NCBI GenBank assembly: GCA_022767745.1
Contig: JALENN010000014.1
Span: forward strand, 1 to 64,000
Length of the DNA: 64,000 bases
Direction: 5' to 3'
Origin: Alistipes sp.
GTDB lineage: Bacteria; Bacteroidota; Bacteroidia; Bacteroidales; Rikenellaceae
Shown: piece after piece, positions 25,468 to 34,101 of the stretch
Layout of the letters: every line of letters begins with the position of its first letter
How positions within the stretch are numbered: position 1 is the first letter of the stretch
Position numbers and translations under genes: made by a program
Notes under the pieces: model-generated
The model's input: only the letters and a program-made list of their open reading frames with translations
Told to the model about the DNA's origin: nothing
Databases searched by the model: none

Positions 25468-26829
25468 TTACTCCTCCGTAACACGGTTTACCTCGAAGTT
25501 GACCGACGTGTCGCCCTTGGCATTGCGGCCGAAGACATAATCCTTGCCCGGCAGCAGTGCGTTGAGCGCAATGCCGACAATCGCCGCCACGGCAAGGCCC
25601 GAGAGCGAGGTGAAGCCCAACGACACAGCATCGTTGGCGCCATACTTTATACCGATGGCCAGCACCAGTATCATGGCCGCGATGATGACGTTGCGCGAGG
25701 CCGTGAAATCGACCCTGTTGTCCACAACGTTACGCACGCCCACGGCCGAGATCATGCCGTAGAGCACCAGCGACACGCCGCCGATGGTAGCCGTAGGCAT
25801 CGAGCTCACCAGAGCCGCGAACTTGGGCGAGAGCGAGAAGAAGATGGCAAAGACTGCCGCCAGGCGTATCACACGCGGGTCGAACACCTTCGTAAGGTTC
25901 AGCACGCCCGTATTCTCGCCGTAGGTGGTATTTGCCGGCGCGCCGAACAGCGACGCCAGCGAAGTAGCAAGGCCGTCGCCCATAAGCGTGCGGTGAAGGC
26001 CGGGGTCCGAGAGGAAGTTGCGCCCCACCGTCGACGAGATGGCGCACATGTCGCCTATATGCTCCACCATCGTGGCCAGCGCTATGGGCATGATGGTGAT
26101 GATGGCCGACACGAGCAGCCCCCAGTCGGGGTCGGCAAAGACGGCAAAGGCGGTATCCTTCATGTGGAACGGCACGCCGAACCACGCCGCCTCGCGCACG
26201 GCCGTGAAATCGACCTGCCCGCACAGCGCCGCCACCACATACGAGCCCACCACGCCCAGCAGTATGGGCACGATGCGCACCATGCCGCGGCCCCAGATGT
26301 TGGCCACGATTATGATAGCGATGGCCAGCAGCGCAATCCACCAGTTGGCCATGCAGTTGGCGATGGCCGAGCCCGAAAGAATAAGGCCGATCGATATGAT
26401 TATCGGGCCCGTCACGATGGGCGGGAAGTAACGCATAACGCGACGCGCACCGAATATGCCGAACAGGCCGGCGAGGACAAAATACAGCAGACCGGCAAAG
26501 AAGACGCCCACACAGGCGTAAGGCAGCGCCTCGGCCGTCGAGAGGCCCTGCGCCGCACCCATCTCCGTAACGGTGGCGTAGCCGCCGATGAAGGCGAACG
26601 ACGAGCCCAGGAATGCGGGCACCTTGAAACGCGTTATCGCATGGAAAAGCAGCGTACCCAGACCCGCAAACAGAAGCGTGGCCGAGACCGAGAGCCCCGT
26701 AATGGCGGGAACGAGTACCGTTGCGCCAAACATGGCGAACATGTGTTGCAGGCCCAGGGCCAGCATCTTTGGTTTGCCCAGCAAGCGGGCATCGCGCACC
26801 GCGCCGTCGTCAAGTGGATTATTCGACAT
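25468..26829 (-). CDS. uraA: NCS2 uracil/xanthine permease (UraA type)
   Basis: A 453-residue membrane protein of the UraA branch: KMLALGLQHMFAMFGATVLVPAITGLSVSATLLFAGLGTLLFH at the N-terminus, PAFLGSSFAFIGGY, and the NTTYGENTGVLNLTKVFDPRVIR segment, which corresponds to the substrate-binding Glu/Asn region in uracil permease. It imports uracil or another base with a proton. It is in the same orientation as the purine permease, separated by the RidA-like gene. Confidence 0.93.
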   Translation of the reverse strand: MSNNPLDDGAVRDARLLGKPKMLALGLQHMFAMFGATVLVPAITGLSVSATLLFAGLGTLLFHAITRFKVPAFLGSSFAFIGGYATVTEMGAAQGLSTAEALPYACVGVFFAGLLYFVLAGLFGIFGARRVMRYFPPIVTGPIIISIGLILSGSAIANCMANWWIALLAIAIIIVANIWGRGMVRIVPILLGVVGSYVVAALCGQVDFTAVREAAWFGVPFHMKDTAFAVFADPDWGLLVSAIITIMPIALATMVEHIGDMCAISSTVGRNFLSDPGLHRTLMGDGLATSLASLFGAPANTTYGENTGVLNLTKVFDPRVIRLAAVFAIFFSLSPKFAALVSSMPTATIGGVSLVLYGMISAVGVRNVVDNRVDFTASRNVIIAAMILVLAIGIKYGANDAVSLGFTSLSGLAVAAIVGIALNALLPGKDYVFGRNAKGDTSVNFEVNRVTEE

Positions 26830-26879
26830 ATTGAAAAGAGATAAAGGTTAATTCATTTTCACAACCGCGCCGCGCGCCC

Positions 26880-28997
26880 CTACCACTGGCTTATGCCCAG
26901 CGCCTCGGTCTCGCGTACAAGACGGTCGAACGCCTCCTCCATCGAGGGGTCTATCTGCGCTTTCCGCCGCCACTCGTCCGAGCCGTAGACACCCGCCTGC
27001 GAGTAATCGAACGGCTCGAACCCGATCTTGCGGGCCACGCGGCGGTTCTTCAGGCGGAAATCGAAGCCCGACGGGTCGACAAAGCCCGGATCGGCAACCA
27101 CCGAGTGCACGTCCTTGCCCGCGGCACGCCAGTCGGCCATCGACACACCCTGGAACGAGAGGTCGGTCGAGCGCGTATCCCAGTAGCAGTTACGGTCCGA
27201 CACCATGTTCGCCCCCTTCCAGTTCACGCCCGCGAGGTCGCCGCGGTCGAAATAGATGATGTTGTTGGTAAACGTATACGAGAGGTGCTCCTCCTGCCGC
27301 GTAGCCTCGAGCTGCGCCCGCAGCTGGCAGGCGAAGATATTGTTGCATATGAGGTTACCCTCGCCGTAGTGCTGGTGGAAACCGGCGCTCTTGCATGCGT
27401 AGACCAGGTTGTCGCGCATGGTGATGCCCGTCGAGCCCTCATCGGTGTAGAGACCCCAGCCGCCGTAATAACGCGAATAGACGTGGTGGATGACGTTGCC
27501 GTTCACAGTCGTACCCTCCGAGCGGCCCAGCGTGTAGACGCCGCCCATGTCCGAGAGTTCGCCCCACCCCAGATGGTGGATATGGTTGTAGTCGATCCTG
27601 TTGCGCTTGGCCGGGCTGTCGGCATAGCCCCACACCCAGCCGACCGAGACGCCGCTGTAACGGAAGTCGGCAATGTCGTTATGCGTGACGCTGTTGTCCG
27701 AGGCGTGGAAGATCACAACCCCGACGGCACATGGGAAGACGTAGCCGCCGTGCTGTATGATAGAGTTGTCGACCGTGATATGGTTGGTCACCATCTCCTC
27801 CGACGGCATCTCGGGCTGCCCTATCTTGACACCGTTGGCGCCCAGGTCGTGCAGATGGCACTGTCGGATGGCCGAATTGCGGCACCCGCGGCGGAACCAT
27901 ACGCCGCCCAGTCCCGTATTCGCCACCTCGCAACGCTCCATCACCACGCCCTCGGCGAAGTCGACCATCACGGCCGCCTCGATCGGTGCAGCAGCCTGTG
28001 CTGCGCCGTTACCCTCGGCCGGAATCCAGTATCCCGACTCACGGAACGATAGGTCGCGCAGGATGACGTGTCCGGCACGCCGCCCCGAGGCCTCATCGCC
28101 CTCGATCACGAGGAACTTATCCACAACGGGCACCGACACCTCAAGCGAAGACGGATCCTCGCCCGGCATGGGTATATAGTAGAGCCACCCCTCCGTGCGG
28201 TCGAGGTACCACTCGCCCGCCGAATCCAGCGCCGCGCGGCAGTTCTCGACAACCAGCTTGCTCTTCGTGTCTATGGGGTTCCACTGCGCCATCCCCTCCT
28301 CGACGAAGTAGGCCTCGCCCTGCTCCGCATCGAGATAGTGCAGCGGCAGCCGCGTCACATCCCACTTGTGATAGAAGTTAAACACCACATCGTTCCACTC
28401 GCTGCGCGGCATGCGGGCCAGCTGTCCGGCCACCTGTTTGCCGAGCGTCACCTTAAGAACGGCCCAGTTCTTGCCCGTGCGGTTCGTCGCCGACGAATCG
28501 ATCACGAACTCATCGACCCGTTCCATGGCCAGGAACTCGCCCCTGTCGGGCAGCTGTGCGCGGAAGCGGCGCTCGCCCCCGACATACATCTGCTCGAAGC
28601 CACGTCCTCGGCACTCCTTCGGCACACGCGCACGCCACACCTTGTCGTCATAGCGTTCGAAGCCGCCGAAAGTGACGCTGCCGCGAAAAACACTCTTGCC
28701 ACCGGCCTCGCCCTCGATTACAACGGGAGCCCCGGCCGTACCCGAATTGTCGGGCGTGATACGCACGGGATCCCAAAGGCGGTATTCACCGCCACCGACA
28801 CGGATGTAGAGCGTGTCGCTCTTTGGCAGCGTTGCCGCATGATCCAGCGCCCGCTGCAGCGAGGCAAAGGGGCGGGCAGCACTGCCGTCGCCCGCAGCGT
28901 CATCGCCCGAGGGCGACAAATGCACCACCGCGGCCGCTGCGGCCGCCGTCCACAGCAGCATGGCCGCCGACAGGACAAATCCGATACGTGTTTTCAT
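26880..28997 (-). CDS. GH141-like secreted right-handed beta-helix glycosidase
   Basis: A 705-residue protein with a signal peptide (cleavage near AAAAAVVHL). The start VHLSPSGDDAAGDGSAARPFASLQRALD is the opening of many parallel beta-helix enzymes, and helix turns with VILRDLSFRESGYW, VMERCEVANTGLGGVWF, HLHDLGANGVKIGQ and HIHHLGWGELSDMGGVYTLG follow. This pattern resembles GH141, whose characterised members include the alpha-L-fucosidase BT1002 of rhamnogalacturonan-II breakdown and a clostridial xylanase. Substrate here is unknown. The ATG at 28997 opens the signal peptide. Confidence 0.78.
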   Translation of the reverse strand: MKTRIGFVLSAAMLLWTAAAAAAVVHLSPSGDDAAGDGSAARPFASLQRALDHAATLPKSDTLYIRVGGGEYRLWDPVRITPDNSGTAGAPVVIEGEAGGKSVFRGSVTFGGFERYDDKVWRARVPKECRGRGFEQMYVGGERRFRAQLPDRGEFLAMERVDEFVIDSSATNRTGKNWAVLKVTLGKQVAGQLARMPRSEWNDVVFNFYHKWDVTRLPLHYLDAEQGEAYFVEEGMAQWNPIDTKSKLVVENCRAALDSAGEWYLDRTEGWLYYIPMPGEDPSSLEVSVPVVDKFLVIEGDEASGRRAGHVILRDLSFRESGYWIPAEGNGAAQAAAPIEAAVMVDFAEGVVMERCEVANTGLGGVWFRRGCRNSAIRQCHLHDLGANGVKIGQPEMPSEEMVTNHITVDNSIIQHGGYVFPCAVGVVIFHASDNSVTHNDIADFRYSGVSVGWVWGYADSPAKRNRIDYNHIHHLGWGELSDMGGVYTLGRSEGTTVNGNVIHHVYSRYYGGWGLYTDEGSTGITMRDNLVYACKSAGFHQHYGEGNLICNNIFACQLRAQLEATRQEEHLSYTFTNNIIYFDRGDLAGVNWKGANMVSDRNCYWDTRSTDLSFQGVSMADWRAAGKDVHSVVADPGFVDPSGFDFRLKNRRVARKIGFEPFDYSQAGVYGSDEWRRKAQIDPSMEEAFDRLVRETEALGISQW

Positions 28998-29173
28998 ACG
29001 CACAGCATATTTAACATCGGGTCGGAGCCCAGCACAAGACGACCGCCGCAATCGCGGTGGCCCGGCGCACCTTGATCCGTCCCGACAAGGTTGATCACTC
29101 GAATCACTCCGTCAAGAGGTTAGCATCATGACAAGGGGCACGGCCAAGGTTGGACAGCCGCGCTCCATCACCA

Positions 29174-29205
29174 CAAATATAACATTTATGGTCCGTACGG
29201 ACAAA
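29174..29205 (-). promoter_or_regulatory. Promoter of the GH141-like gene
   Basis: On the minus strand TTTG (29202-29205) and TATATTTG (29174-29181) are 20 nt apart, near the Bacteroidetes consensus of 19. Confidence 0.7.
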
Positions 29206-29238
29206 CCTTTCCCGCAGAAAAACGCATCGCGCGGGCAC

Positions 29239-29267
29239 AAAAAAAGCGGATATACGAATATATCCGC
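29239..29267 (-). terminator. Terminator of the L-threonine 3-dehydrogenase gene
   Basis: A 9-bp stem GCGGATATA (29246-29254) and TATATCCGC (29259-29267) with loop CGAA is followed on the minus strand by a seven-T run. Confidence 0.88.
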
Positions 29268-29299
29268 CCACTCTCAACTATTACAATTATCTCTATCGA

Positions 29300-30244
29300 C
29301 TAAAGATTCTTCGCTCTGACGGCACGCAGCATGTCGTCGGTCATCGACGACAGATCCCACTGCGGCTTCCAGCCCCACTCCTCGCGGGCGCAGGTGTCGT
29401 CGAGTTTGTTAGGCCAGCTCTCGGCAATGGCCTTCTTTACGGGATCCACGTCGTATACCATCTCGAACTCGGGCAGACGCTTGCGGATCTCGGCGTAGAT
29501 GATCTCGGGAGTAAAGCTCATCGACGCTATGTTGAAGCTGTTGCGGTGCTTGAGCTTTGCAGGGTCGGCCTCCATGAGCTCAACCGTAGCACGCAGCGCA
29601 TCGGGCATATACATCATGTCCATATATACGTCCTCGGGCACGGGGCATACGAAGCGCTCGCCCTTGACGGCCGCATAGTAGATCTCGACGGCATAGTCCG
29701 TCGTACCGCCGCCCGGCAGCGTCACGTTAGATATGATGCCCGGGAAACGCACCGAACGCGTGTCGACACCGAAACGCGTGTGATAGTAGTTCGACAGCAG
29801 CTCGCCCGTCACCTTGCACACGCCATACATCGTATCGGGCTGCATGATGGTATCCTGCGGTGTGTTGTCACGCGGGAAATCACCGCCGAATGCACCGATC
29901 GAACTCGGCGTGAAGAGCGCACAGTTGTACTGACGCGCTATCTCGAGCGAGTTAGTCAGCGCACCGATGTTGATCTTCCACGCCAGCGTGGGATTCGCCT
30001 CTCCCTTGGCCGACAGCAATGCCACCAGATTGAAGATCGAATCTATGCCGTACTTGCGCACCATCTCAGCATAGCGCTCTGCGTCCAAAGCATCCAGAAT
30101 CTCAAACGGGCCGTCGGCGGCAAGTCGCTCCGAAGGTCGAACATCGGCCGCAACGACATTGCCATTGCCGTAAATACCGCGGAGATAGGTCACCAACTCG
30201 GAACCTATTTGCCCTCCCGCACCTACAATAAGGATCTTTTTCAT
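29300..30244 (-). CDS. L-threonine 3-dehydrogenase, SDR (GalE-like) type
   Basis: A 314-residue extended short-chain dehydrogenase. The Rossmann motif GAGGQIG is at residues 8-14, the YGVCK catalytic Tyr-Lys pair is near residue 140, and FNLVALLSAKGEANPTLAWKIN and FTPSSIGAFGG are typical of the epimerase-like L-threonine dehydrogenases. The reaction is L-threonine + NAD+ to 2-amino-3-ketobutyrate. The ATG at 30244 is chosen; an upstream in-frame start would add nine residues outside the Rossmann fold. No kbl (2-amino-3-ketobutyrate CoA ligase) gene is adjacent. Confidence 0.9.
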   Translation of the reverse strand: MKKILIVGAGGQIGSELVTYLRGIYGNGNVVAADVRPSERLAADGPFEILDALDAERYAEMVRKYGIDSIFNLVALLSAKGEANPTLAWKINIGALTNSLEIARQYNCALFTPSSIGAFGGDFPRDNTPQDTIMQPDTMYGVCKVTGELLSNYYHTRFGVDTRSVRFPGIISNVTLPGGGTTDYAVEIYYAAVKGERFVCPVPEDVYMDMMYMPDALRATVELMEADPAKLKHRNSFNIASMSFTPEIIYAEIRKRLPEFEMVYDVDPVKKAIAESWPNKLDDTCAREEWGWKPQWDLSSMTDDMLRAVRAKNL

Positions 30245-30713
30245 TGTGGAAAGTTTACGAATCGCGCACAAAAATAGTGTTTTTTATTCAAATCTGTTAT
30301 ACCAAAGGCATTTTTTAGGAATTTTCATCACTTTTTTTTCATAAAATCGCCTCCGGGCTGCCCCGACCGGCCCCAAAACCGTCATTACCGTCCGCCAGCC
30401 CGCCGCATACCCCACGCCCCGCATACGGATCCGCCCACCAATTTCGACAAAGCCGCACGCCACTCCCCCAAACGCCTTGTGCCGGCCACACCGCCACAGC
30501 ATATATACATGGCAGTCAGACATGTTATGTCGCTGTGCTGGCACCAACACGACATAGTGGCGACACGACTCCGACACGGGCATTTCAAAAAATTTTGCAA
30601 AAAAAAGCCCAAATGTTTTGGAGAATAAAATCTTTACCATATCTTTGCACTCGCAATCCGATAGAGACAACCGCTCGACGCGATTGCAACGTTCAACGAC
30701 AACAACGACCAAT
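30245..30713. other. Intergenic region between L-threonine dehydrogenase and tRNA genes
   Basis: No gene is supported; an open frame on the minus strand has no recognisable domain and runs through the tRNA promoter. A -7 element for the dehydrogenase (minus strand TATTTTTG, 30269-30276) and the tRNA promoter (30617-30647) are the only signals seen. Confidence 0.6.
30617..30647 (+). promoter_or_regulatory. Consensus promoter of tRNA-Gly
   Basis: TTTG at 30617-30620 and TATCTTTG at 30640-30647 are separated by exactly 19 nt, a full match to the Bacteroidetes consensus. The first tRNA begins 66 nt downstream. Confidence 0.88.
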
Positions 30714-30786
30714 GCGGAAATAGCTCAGTTGGTAGAGCACAACCTTGCCAAGGTTGGGGTCGCGAGTTCGAGTCTCGTTTTCCGCT
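30714..30786 (+). tRNA. tRNA-Gly (GCC), copy 1
   Basis: The 73-nt cloverleaf has acceptor stem GCGGAAA with TTTCCGC and discriminator T, D arm GCTCAGTTGGTAGAGC, anticodon loop TTGCCAA in a CAACC/GGTTG stem, and T arm with TTCGAGT. The anticodon GCC reads glycine codons GGC and GGT. The CCA end is not encoded. An identical copy follows. Confidence 0.97.
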
Positions 30787-30790
30787 CTCG

Positions 30791-30817
30791 AGGCAGTCCG
30801 CAATGACTGCCTTTTTC
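30791..30817 (+). terminator. Terminator after tRNA-Gly copy 1
   Basis: AGGCAGTC (30791-30798) pairs with GACTGCCT (30805-30812), followed by T residues. Confidence 0.8.
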
Positions 30818-30887
30818 ATCCGGCTTTCGACAGTGGCAGGTGTCCCCACCCTCCGCACGAAACGGAAAACACACGGTCGTTGACAAT

Positions 30888-30960
30888 GCGGAAATAGCTC
30901 AGTTGGTAGAGCACAACCTTGCCAAGGTTGGGGTCGCGAGTTCGAGTCTCGTTTTCCGCT
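30888..30960 (+). tRNA. tRNA-Gly (GCC), copy 2
   Basis: The sequence is identical to the copy at 30714-30786 over all 73 nt, with anticodon GCC. No separate consensus promoter was seen in the 101 nt between the two genes, so it may depend on read-through past the first hairpin. Confidence 0.97.
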
Positions 30961-30964
30961 CTCG

Positions 30965-30993
30965 AAGGCAGTCTGAAAAGACTGCCTTTTTCT
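30965..30993 (+). terminator. Terminator after tRNA-Gly copy 2
   Basis: AAGGCAGTCT (30965-30974) pairs with AGACTGCCTT (30979-30988) around a GAAA loop, then a T-rich run. It shares its GGCAGTC stem with the terminator of copy 1, so the duplicated unit includes the terminator. Confidence 0.9.
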
Positions 30994-31514
30994 TTTGTAT
31001 ATCAACCTATTGCAAGATTGTCGCAACTTTCGTTCGACAGAACGGGAAGAGCATTATCTCCTCCGCGACTTCGAACAATCCCAGAAAAAGGCCATTTCGA
31101 CCCCAAATGTTTTACAGAATGTTTTACACAAAAATGTGAGGCAGGTGTTTGCGCAACACGTCACACATCATGAACATCAAAATCGTGTGTCGCAAAGATG
31201 CACGCAACCTATAATATACAACAATGTGTTAAGCAAATACCAATCTTATATTTACATCAAGCATGCCATTACGCAAGCACAACCCGCGTCCGCGACAGCG
31301 CCGGAAAGAAATATTATTTGGTATCAACCATAATTTTTCATACCTTGCCGTGCATTAGCAAAATCAGACATAATTATTCAACTGCACCAATAAACCCAAA
31401 GGACCGGCATTCGGCCGTCGGCCTGCGCCATTGCCGCGAGAAAGCGGACGGCATATGTGCACGGACGGCCACCGAAATACAACACCAACCGAAAAACGAC
31501 CCATAACAGTCCCG
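30994..31514. other. AT-rich intergenic region before the outer-membrane receptor gene
   Basis: No gene is supported. The stretch is clearly more AT-rich than its surroundings, with a short direct repeat AATGTTTTACA near 31106-31128. No exact TAnnTTTG element was found; TATTATTTG near 31314 has one extra base in the spacer. Confidence 0.5.
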
Positions 31515-33929
31515 ATGAAAACAAGACTAATACTCCTCCTGTTTTGCCTGACCAGCACGCCCCTTATGGCCCAGCAGGGCGATTTCACCATCAAGGGCCG
31601 CATAATGGATGCCGAGACGGGCTCGGCGATCGATTTCGCCAACATCCTGCTCTACGAGGACGGCAACGACAACCACGCCATGCAGGTGCTGCCCGACACG
31701 AATGGCGTGTTCACGTTCAACAACGTCAGGAAAGGCACATACGTCATCATGATATGGAACATGAACTACGACGTATATTACACCCCGAAGCTCAGCATTG
31801 CCTCTACGGCGCTGACCGACCTCGGCGACATACGGCTGCAGCCGCTAGCGAACGAGTTGTCGGAGGTGGTAGTGTCGACCGAAAAACGGCAGCTGGTATA
31901 CAAACTCGACAAGAAGATAGTGAACGGCTCGTCCAACCTGATGAGCAACGGAGGGTCGGCGGCCGACATCCTCGAAAACGCCCCTTCGGTGCGCGTTGAC
32001 GCCGAGGGTAACATCTCCTTCCGCGGCAGCACTGGCTTCGCCGTATATGTCGACGGCAAGCCGAGCGTCTTCTCGGGAACGCAGGCCCTGGAGCAGGTGC
32101 CCGCAGGACAGATCGAGGACATAGAGATCATCACCACACCCTTCGCCAAGCACGACACCGAAGGCGAGGTCGGCATCATAAACATACGCACCAAGCGTCA
32201 CTTCATGAGCGGCCTGAGCGGCATAGTCAACATATCGGGAAGCACCTGGGCCACGCGCCGCGGCGATTTCCTGCTCAACCAGCAGAACAAGCAATCGCGC
32301 TTCTTCATCGGCGGGCAGTGGTCCGACAAGCTCACCAAGAGCCGTTACGTCCAGCGCTCCGAATCGACCTTCGACGGCACCACCACATCGCTCGACGCCG
32401 CAGGACCGCACGAGGGCGACAAGTTCAACTACTCGATGAAGGCCGGCTGGGGGCTCGAGCTGCCCAGGACGTCGCTCACCATCGAGGCCGAGGGCGGCCA
32501 CGGCGGCCGCTGGCACAAGAGCCACATGCAGTACCGCCAGACATCGCAGGAGGGCGACGGCGAGCCCGCCGCCGAGGAGTACCTCAACAACAACGACTTC
32601 AAGAACTCGGAGAACTTCGGGCAGGGTTCGGCATCGTGGGAATACAGGTTCAACGACGACGGGCACAAGATGTCGGCCGTGCTCTATTACAAATACGGAG
32701 GCGGCTCGCAGGAGTACTCATACAACGAACTGATCGACAGCCAGGGCAACATGGCCGACGGCATGTGCTACTACGAGAACGAGTTCCGCCACACCGTGCG
32801 CGGCAACCTCGACTATGTGCTGCCGTTCCGAGAAAAGGGACTTCTCGAGGCCGGCTACCAGTACTACTCATATTCCGAGGACGGCGACTATGCACTGGAA
32901 TGGCTGGATCCCGCCTCGGGCAGCTTCGACAAGATCGACGAGGCATACAACACGTTCCTCTTCAAGGAGCAGATACACTCCGTCTATGCCATCCTGTCGG
33001 GTACATGGGAGCATCTTGAGGTGCATGCGGGCGTACGCGGCGAATACACCAACACGCGCCTCGACTCATCGATCCCCGACGCCAGCCGCCACAACAAGCG
33101 CTTCGAACTCTTCCCCTCGGTACATGCAGGCTACAACTTCGCCCGCGAGCAGCAGATAAAGTTCGCCTACTCGAACCGCACGACGCGCCCCCAGCTGTGG
33201 TTCATGGAGCCGTACGTCACCTATAACGATTTCTACTCGGCCGTAATCGGCAACCCCGACATACGCCCCGAATACATACACTCCTTCGAGTTGGGATACC
33301 AGAAGAGCTGGGGCGAACACAGCATCAACGCCACCCTCTTCCACCGCTATCGCAAGGACAAGATCGAGCGTCTGCGGCTGCCCTACGAGAAGGGCATGAC
33401 CCTGGATTCGATGGCCAACGTCGGCTGCGACTACTCCACGGGCCTCGAGCTCAGCGCCTCAAGCCGTCCAGCACAGTGGTGGAACACCAACCTCAACATA
33501 AACGTCTACCACTACAAGGTGAAGAACGAGCTCGCGGCCGGAGGCAAAAGCGAGTCGAGCTCCAACTACGACATCATGTGGAACAACACCTTCTCGCTGG
33601 GCAAACATACGCGCCTGCAGTTCGACTGCAGCCTTGTCGGGCCGTCGGTCACCACGCAGGGCCGCAGCGACGCCTACTGGTACTCCAACATAGCGGTGCG
33701 GCAGCAGCTCATAAGAAACAAGCTGACCGGAACGCTGGCCTTCAAGGACATATTCCGCTCGGCCAGCTACGTAAACAACATAACCGCCTCCAACCTGTGG
33801 GTCTACAACAAGATACGCCCGCAGTACCCGCAGATTCTGCTGACCATAAGCTATACGTTCAACAACTTCAAGGGCAAATCGTCGCAGGAGAAAGAGGACC
33901 GCAACGAGATGTTCGAGGGTAAACGGTAA
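31515..33929 (+). CDS. TonB-receptor-like outer-membrane beta-barrel protein
   Basis: An 804-residue outer-membrane protein. A signal peptide ends near PLMAQQ. Residues about 25-110 form a carboxypeptidase-regulatory-like beta-sandwich (FTIKGRIMDAETGSAIDFANILLYE), followed by a plug-like segment (ADILENAPSVRVDAEGNISFRGSTGFAVYVDGKPS, GQIEDIEIITTPFAKHDTEGEVGIINIRTK) and a long barrel rich in aromatic strand ends. The layout fits the outer-membrane beta-barrel family (PF14905-type) rather than classical SusC, and no SusD partner is adjacent. The ligand is unknown. The ATG at 31515 opens the signal peptide. Confidence 0.88.
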   Translation: MKTRLILLLFCLTSTPLMAQQGDFTIKGRIMDAETGSAIDFANILLYEDGNDNHAMQVLPDTNGVFTFNNVRKGTYVIMIWNMNYDVYYTPKLSIASTALTDLGDIRLQPLANELSEVVVSTEKRQLVYKLDKKIVNGSSNLMSNGGSAADILENAPSVRVDAEGNISFRGSTGFAVYVDGKPSVFSGTQALEQVPAGQIEDIEIITTPFAKHDTEGEVGIINIRTKRHFMSGLSGIVNISGSTWATRRGDFLLNQQNKQSRFFIGGQWSDKLTKSRYVQRSESTFDGTTTSLDAAGPHEGDKFNYSMKAGWGLELPRTSLTIEAEGGHGGRWHKSHMQYRQTSQEGDGEPAAEEYLNNNDFKNSENFGQGSASWEYRFNDDGHKMSAVLYYKYGGGSQEYSYNELIDSQGNMADGMCYYENEFRHTVRGNLDYVLPFREKGLLEAGYQYYSYSEDGDYALEWLDPASGSFDKIDEAYNTFLFKEQIHSVYAILSGTWEHLEVHAGVRGEYTNTRLDSSIPDASRHNKRFELFPSVHAGYNFAREQQIKFAYSNRTTRPQLWFMEPYVTYNDFYSAVIGNPDIRPEYIHSFELGYQKSWGEHSINATLFHRYRKDKIERLRLPYEKGMTLDSMANVGCDYSTGLELSASSRPAQWWNTNLNINVYHYKVKNELAAGGKSESSSNYDIMWNNTFSLGKHTRLQFDCSLVGPSVTTQGRSDAYWYSNIAVRQQLIRNKLTGTLAFKDIFRSASYVNNITASNLWVYNKIRPQYPQILLTISYTFNNFKGKSSQEKEDRNEMFEGKR

Positions 33930-33978
33930 CGCCGCCGCGCCGAACAGCGTAACGGCTGCGCACGGCGGACCCGGACAT

Positions 33979-34024
33979 AAAAGCCCCCGAGGAATGGATC
34001 AAATCCATATCCCCGGGGGTTTTC
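33979..34024. terminator. Bidirectional terminator between convergent surface-protein genes
   Basis: An imperfect long hairpin with AAAAGCCCCC on the left and GGGGGTTTT on the right encloses GGAT-CAA-ATCC. It lies between the receptor stop and the lipoprotein stop. Confidence 0.75.
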
Positions 34025-34101
34025 ATCTATACTTTACCGGCATATGTCACCTGCACTTCGGGTACATCCGATCAGGCTCCCGGCGGGCAAAGGTCGGCAA
34101 G

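Larger units (their letters stand above)
28998..29299. other. Intergenic region: GH141 promoter and L-threonine dehydrogenase terminator
   Basis: No gene is supported. The stretch contains the promoter at 29174-29205 reading towards the GH141 gene, with a leader of about 170 nt, and the terminator at 29239-29267 for the upstream dehydrogenase. Confidence 0.7.

Noticed and set aside
24505..26844. Plus-strand open frame of about 780 codons
   Set aside because: It lies antisense to the RidA-like and uracil permease genes, is very rich in Arg and His as expected for an antisense frame in GC-rich DNA, and shows no domain.
29300..30244. UDP-glucose 4-epimerase (GalE)
   Set aside because: The ALLSAKGEANP and SSIGAFGG segments fit the epimerase-like L-threonine dehydrogenases, and galactose genes are not adjacent.
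30284..30712. Open minus-strand frame of 142 codons upstream of the tRNA genes
   Set aside because: It runs across the tRNA promoter, has no recognisable domain or signal sequence and low-complexity ends. Treated as non-coding.
31515..33929. SusC-type receptor of a polysaccharide utilisation locus
   Set aside because: No SusD-like gene is adjacent and the barrel resembles the general outer-membrane beta-barrel family more than SusC.
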